7,969 nt of DNA, taken from Candidatus Heimdallarchaeota archaeon (GTDB lineage Archaea > Asgardarchaeota > Heimdallarchaeia > Heimdallarchaeales > Kariarchaeaceae). The translations under genes were made by a program, and so were the position numbers. Below are positions 5,921 to 7,969 of this stretch, piece by piece. The stretch covers positions 1 to 7,969 of the forward strand of contig JALUTL010000389.1 in assembly GCA_027016475.1 (NCBI GenBank), read 5' to 3'. The stretch's first letter is position 1. Every line of letters begins with the position of its first letter. The notes below the pieces were generated by a model that was not told the DNA's origin, made no database searches, and saw nothing but the letters and a program-made list of their open reading frames with translations.

Positions 5921-7841
5921 CTTCAAATTGCATTACACGCTCCTTGTAGAACCTCAGCCATCTAATGAAGTTTCTGTCGTAGCCAAAACGTTCCTGCTCT
6001 CCTTCAGTGTTCTTCCACCTGAAGGTCATATCCAGCAGATTTTTGCAGGCTTCAACAACCTTATCTCTAAATTTGTGAACGTCGGTGTTCGGGTCTCTTC
6101 GGGTCGAGAAGTATTCTGCTGTCAAAATCTCGACAACTATGTCCTCGTTCCCTTCGGGATCAAATTTCTCAAACAGGTCGATTGCCTTGTAGAAAAATGA
6201 ATTGCTGAATTCAAGGCATGAAAGTTTTTCAAGCAGTTCATTGAACCGCTGGATATTGTCCTTGGCTTTGCCTTCCACGATCCACGGGGAAATCCAACCG
6301 CATTTGGTCGTTGACGGGAACAGAACCGAAACCGCAAAGCTGTCTCTTCCATTCTCATCTTTGGCGACCTGTTCCAGCAAATGATGGGCCTCCTTCAATG
6401 CAACCCTTAGCGGAAGCTTGTGGTGGCTAAACACAATTCCTGCCGATATGGTGGGAATGTAGCCGTTCTTGGGGTCAATGTCTGCACCCAAAGTATTCGT
6501 ATAATCCTTCCTGATGTCTGATGCACATTTCAGCACCTGTGTCGATGGAAGAATGGCCAATACATCGTCCCCGCCAGCATAAATCAGAACGCCATTGTGT
6601 TTGGCAACTGTTTTGGGAACGGTGGTTGCAAATTCACTGAGCCGTCTGCTCGCTTCAGTCTTCCCGCTGCTTGAACCCGAAACCTCAGAAAAATATCTGC
6701 CGAGCCTGTCACCGTCCATAATCAAGATGGAGTAATACGGCTCAGGTTTCTTTGTTTTGGTCAACTTCTGAAGCTTTTTCCTGATTTGGTTTTGTGTTTC
6801 TTCATCAGTTCCCTCTTTGAAGGGAAGATTTTTGATCGAATCTTCAAAGAACGCATCACTCGGCAAATCTTCCAAGCCGATGCTCTTGCCTTCCTGTGCT
6901 GTTTGAGCACTGACAAGCTCAACGAATTCTTCTATTTCCTTCTCAAATTCATTTTTCTTGCTGTCCATCCACTTCAACCAAGGAAGCGCGGCATAATAGG
7001 TCACTGACTTAAAATGAATGATGCCGTTCAGCAAATCGCTGTATCCAGTTTTACTGAATTTCTGACATAGATAAACTGGAAAGAGCCTTTTTACAACTCC
7101 GAGTGCTGAGAGCCATTCCCCCTCATCAAAATCGGATACCATTGTATGGTTATTATTTGATATTCCGGATTTCCATTCCCCAACAAAATTTTCCCATTTG
7201 GCCTTCCTGGAACTCCACCTGAAATCACCTGTCAGATCCTGAAGATCCCCAAACATTGTGCAGCCAATCCAGTCCTCGGCAGGCGGCAAAAACAGCCTGT
7301 TCAGCTTTCCATATTTGTCTGAACCCATCTGTTGGCTTATGATGATGCTGAGATTCCAATAGCTTGACACTTGCCTGTCCCAAATGTTCTTGGACAGCCC
7401 TGAAGAACTCGGCAACAAGTTCCATACTCCATCAGCAATTTCCTTCCAAGTATTTTCAAAGGTTTTCTGCAGACGAATGGCAATGTCTCTGGCACCCGCA
7501 TCCGTATCAACCTTGATCTTCAGGAAATGAGGCAATGAACCAAACAACTGCTGGTCACCGAGATTGGACGAGCCATCCTTCCTGGTTCCTTCACTGCGTC
7601 TTTCAACCAGATCAATCAGAATGTCTATCGCACTCTTATTCCAGTCTTTTTGTCCAGTATATGGCGTCTGCAACGTAGCCATTCCAGAATGGCCTTTTTT
7701 CCAGCTGTAAAATTCACTGACCATGGAGGCAGACAAATAGGAAAGGAGAAATGAACCTGACCATAGATCTCTTGTCTTTCGAACCTTTGCAATAAATTCC
7801 TGCACTGGATTGATGACAACTTCTACATACCAATCAGTCAA
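5913..7841 (-). CDS. cas10: Cas10 (Cmr2), HD-less large subunit of a type III-B CRISPR complex
   Basis: This is the large subunit of the Cmr effector complex. In the family, binding of target RNA activates the palm domain to make cyclic oligoadenylate from ATP. The 642-residue protein opens with the first palm-like domain (NPVQEFI at 11-17, KTRDLWSGS at 22-30). It has the DGD metal-binding motif in MDGDRLG (375-381), and the GGDD cyclase motif at 423-426. The palm continues through HHKLPL and AHHLLE (about 473-490), and a helical C-terminal domain ends near RWLRFYKERV. Many Cmr2 proteins are 800 residues or more and carry an N-terminal HD nuclease; here that domain is absent, so DNA cleavage by Cas10 is not expected. 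The zinc-finger positions read CTMFG (194-198) and LSALG (244-248), so most metal-binding cysteines are missing. The start is TTG, chosen by its strong ribosome site. It is the first gene of the operon, and its stop overlaps the start of cmr3. Identity is very secure; loss of function in HD and zinc finger is inferred. Confidence 0.97.
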   Translation of the reverse strand: MTDWYVEVVINPVQEFIAKVRKTRDLWSGSFLLSYLSASMVSEFYSWKKGHSGMATLQTPYTGQKDWNKSAIDILIDLVERRSEGTRKDGSSNLGDQQLFGSLPHFLKIKVDTDAGARDIAIRLQKTFENTWKEIADGVWNLLPSSSGLSKNIWDRQVSSYWNLSIIISQQMGSDKYGKLNRLFLPPAEDWIGCTMFGDLQDLTGDFRWSSRKAKWENFVGEWKSGISNNNHTMVSDFDEGEWLSALGVVKRLFPVYLCQKFSKTGYSDLLNGIIHFKSVTYYAALPWLKWMDSKKNEFEKEIEEFVELVSAQTAQEGKSIGLEDLPSDAFFEDSIKNLPFKEGTDEETQNQIRKKLQKLTKTKKPEPYYSILIMDGDRLGRYFSEVSGSSSGKTEASRRLSEFATTVPKTVAKHNGVLIYAGGDDVLAILPSTQVLKCASDIRKDYTNTLGADIDPKNGYIPTISAGIVFSHHKLPLRVALKEAHHLLEQVAKDENGRDSFAVSVLFPSTTKCGWISPWIVEGKAKDNIQRFNELLEKLSCLEFSNSFFYKAIDLFEKFDPEGNEDIVVEILTAEYFSTRRDPNTDVHKFRDKVVEACKNLLDMTFRWKNTEGEQERFGYDRNFIRWLRFYKERVMQFEDA

Positions 7842-7847
7842 TGGTTT

Positions 7848-7854
7848 CCCTCCC
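7848..7854 (-). promoter_or_regulatory. Ribosome binding site deciding the cas10 TTG start
   Basis: The minus strand reads GGGAGGG, six bases (AAACCA) before a TTG codon. No ATG or GTG lies between the TTG and the in-frame TGA eight codons upstream. The strong purine-rich site at ideal spacing supports TTG as the true start of cas10, and the protein is already in the conserved N-terminal palm sequence within ten residues. Confidence 0.75.
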
Positions 7855-7940
7855 TTGACTCTTCAAAAAAGGTGAGACATAATTCAACTTCACTCAATTG
7901 CTCGTTCACCCCATTGCAAACAAGTTTCCATGTTTCAAGG

Positions 7941-7946
7941 ATTATA
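7941..7946 (-). promoter_or_regulatory. Candidate -10 box (TATAAT) upstream of cas10
   Basis: The minus strand reads TATAAT, a perfect match to the bacterial sigma-70 -10 consensus, about 100 nt upstream of the cas10 start codon. At a 17-nt spacing the -35 position would be ATCATT, which is a poor match and touches the window edge, so the -35 is weak or this is not the promoter. If real, it would drive the whole minus-strand operon and leave a leader of roughly 90 nt. The surrounding 128 nt (7842-7969) hold no gene that I can support. Confidence 0.4.
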
Positions 7947-7969
7947 TAAATGTTTGTAGATCCAATGAT

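Overview
The window carries one compact gene cluster, read entirely on the minus strand (right to left). It is a complete type III-B (Cmr) CRISPR-Cas effector operon followed by a two-gene ATPase/TOPRIM-like module. It looks bacterial: Shine-Dalgarno sites are clear, genes overlap tightly, and a perfect TATAAT stands upstream of the first gene. Hand-counted sample lines give roughly 35-52% GC in the cmr genes and 32-35% in the last two genes. I cannot name the species or phylum.

Layout in transcription order: a 128-nt leader with a candidate promoter (7842-7969); cas10/cmr2 (7841-5913, TTG start); cmr3 (5920-4808); cmr4 (4801-3962); cmr5 (3965-3528); cmr6 (3531-2788); cmr1 (2791-1646); a 39-nt gap; an AAA15/AAA_21-type ATPase (1606-578); a small TOPRIM-like protein (563-90); and 89 nt of flank in which I can support nothing. 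Three consecutive cmr junctions are ATGA overlaps (cmr4/5, cmr5/6, cmr6/1).

How the parts should work together: Cmr1, 3, 4, 5, 6 and Cas10 assemble on a crRNA into an RNA-guided complex. Cmr4 forms the backbone and keeps the conserved Asp (D26) used for slicing target RNA. Cas10 keeps the GGDD cyclase motif, so cyclic oligoadenylate (cOA) synthesis on target binding is expected. Cas10 is unusual in two ways. It starts directly at the first palm-like domain, with no N-terminal HD nuclease, and its zinc-finger cysteines are largely replaced (CTMF and LSALG where CxxC pairs are usual). The complex therefore looks specialised for signalling and RNA cutting rather than DNA cutting.

The window has no cas1/cas2, no cas6, no CRISPR array and no recognisable CARF/SAVED cOA effector or ring nuclease. 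The slot where an ancillary effector often sits is filled by the ATPase plus TOPRIM-like pair, which resembles in architecture the two-component ATPase/TOPRIM defence systems. Whether this pair is a type III accessory, a self-standing abortive-infection system, or a passenger is the main open question here.
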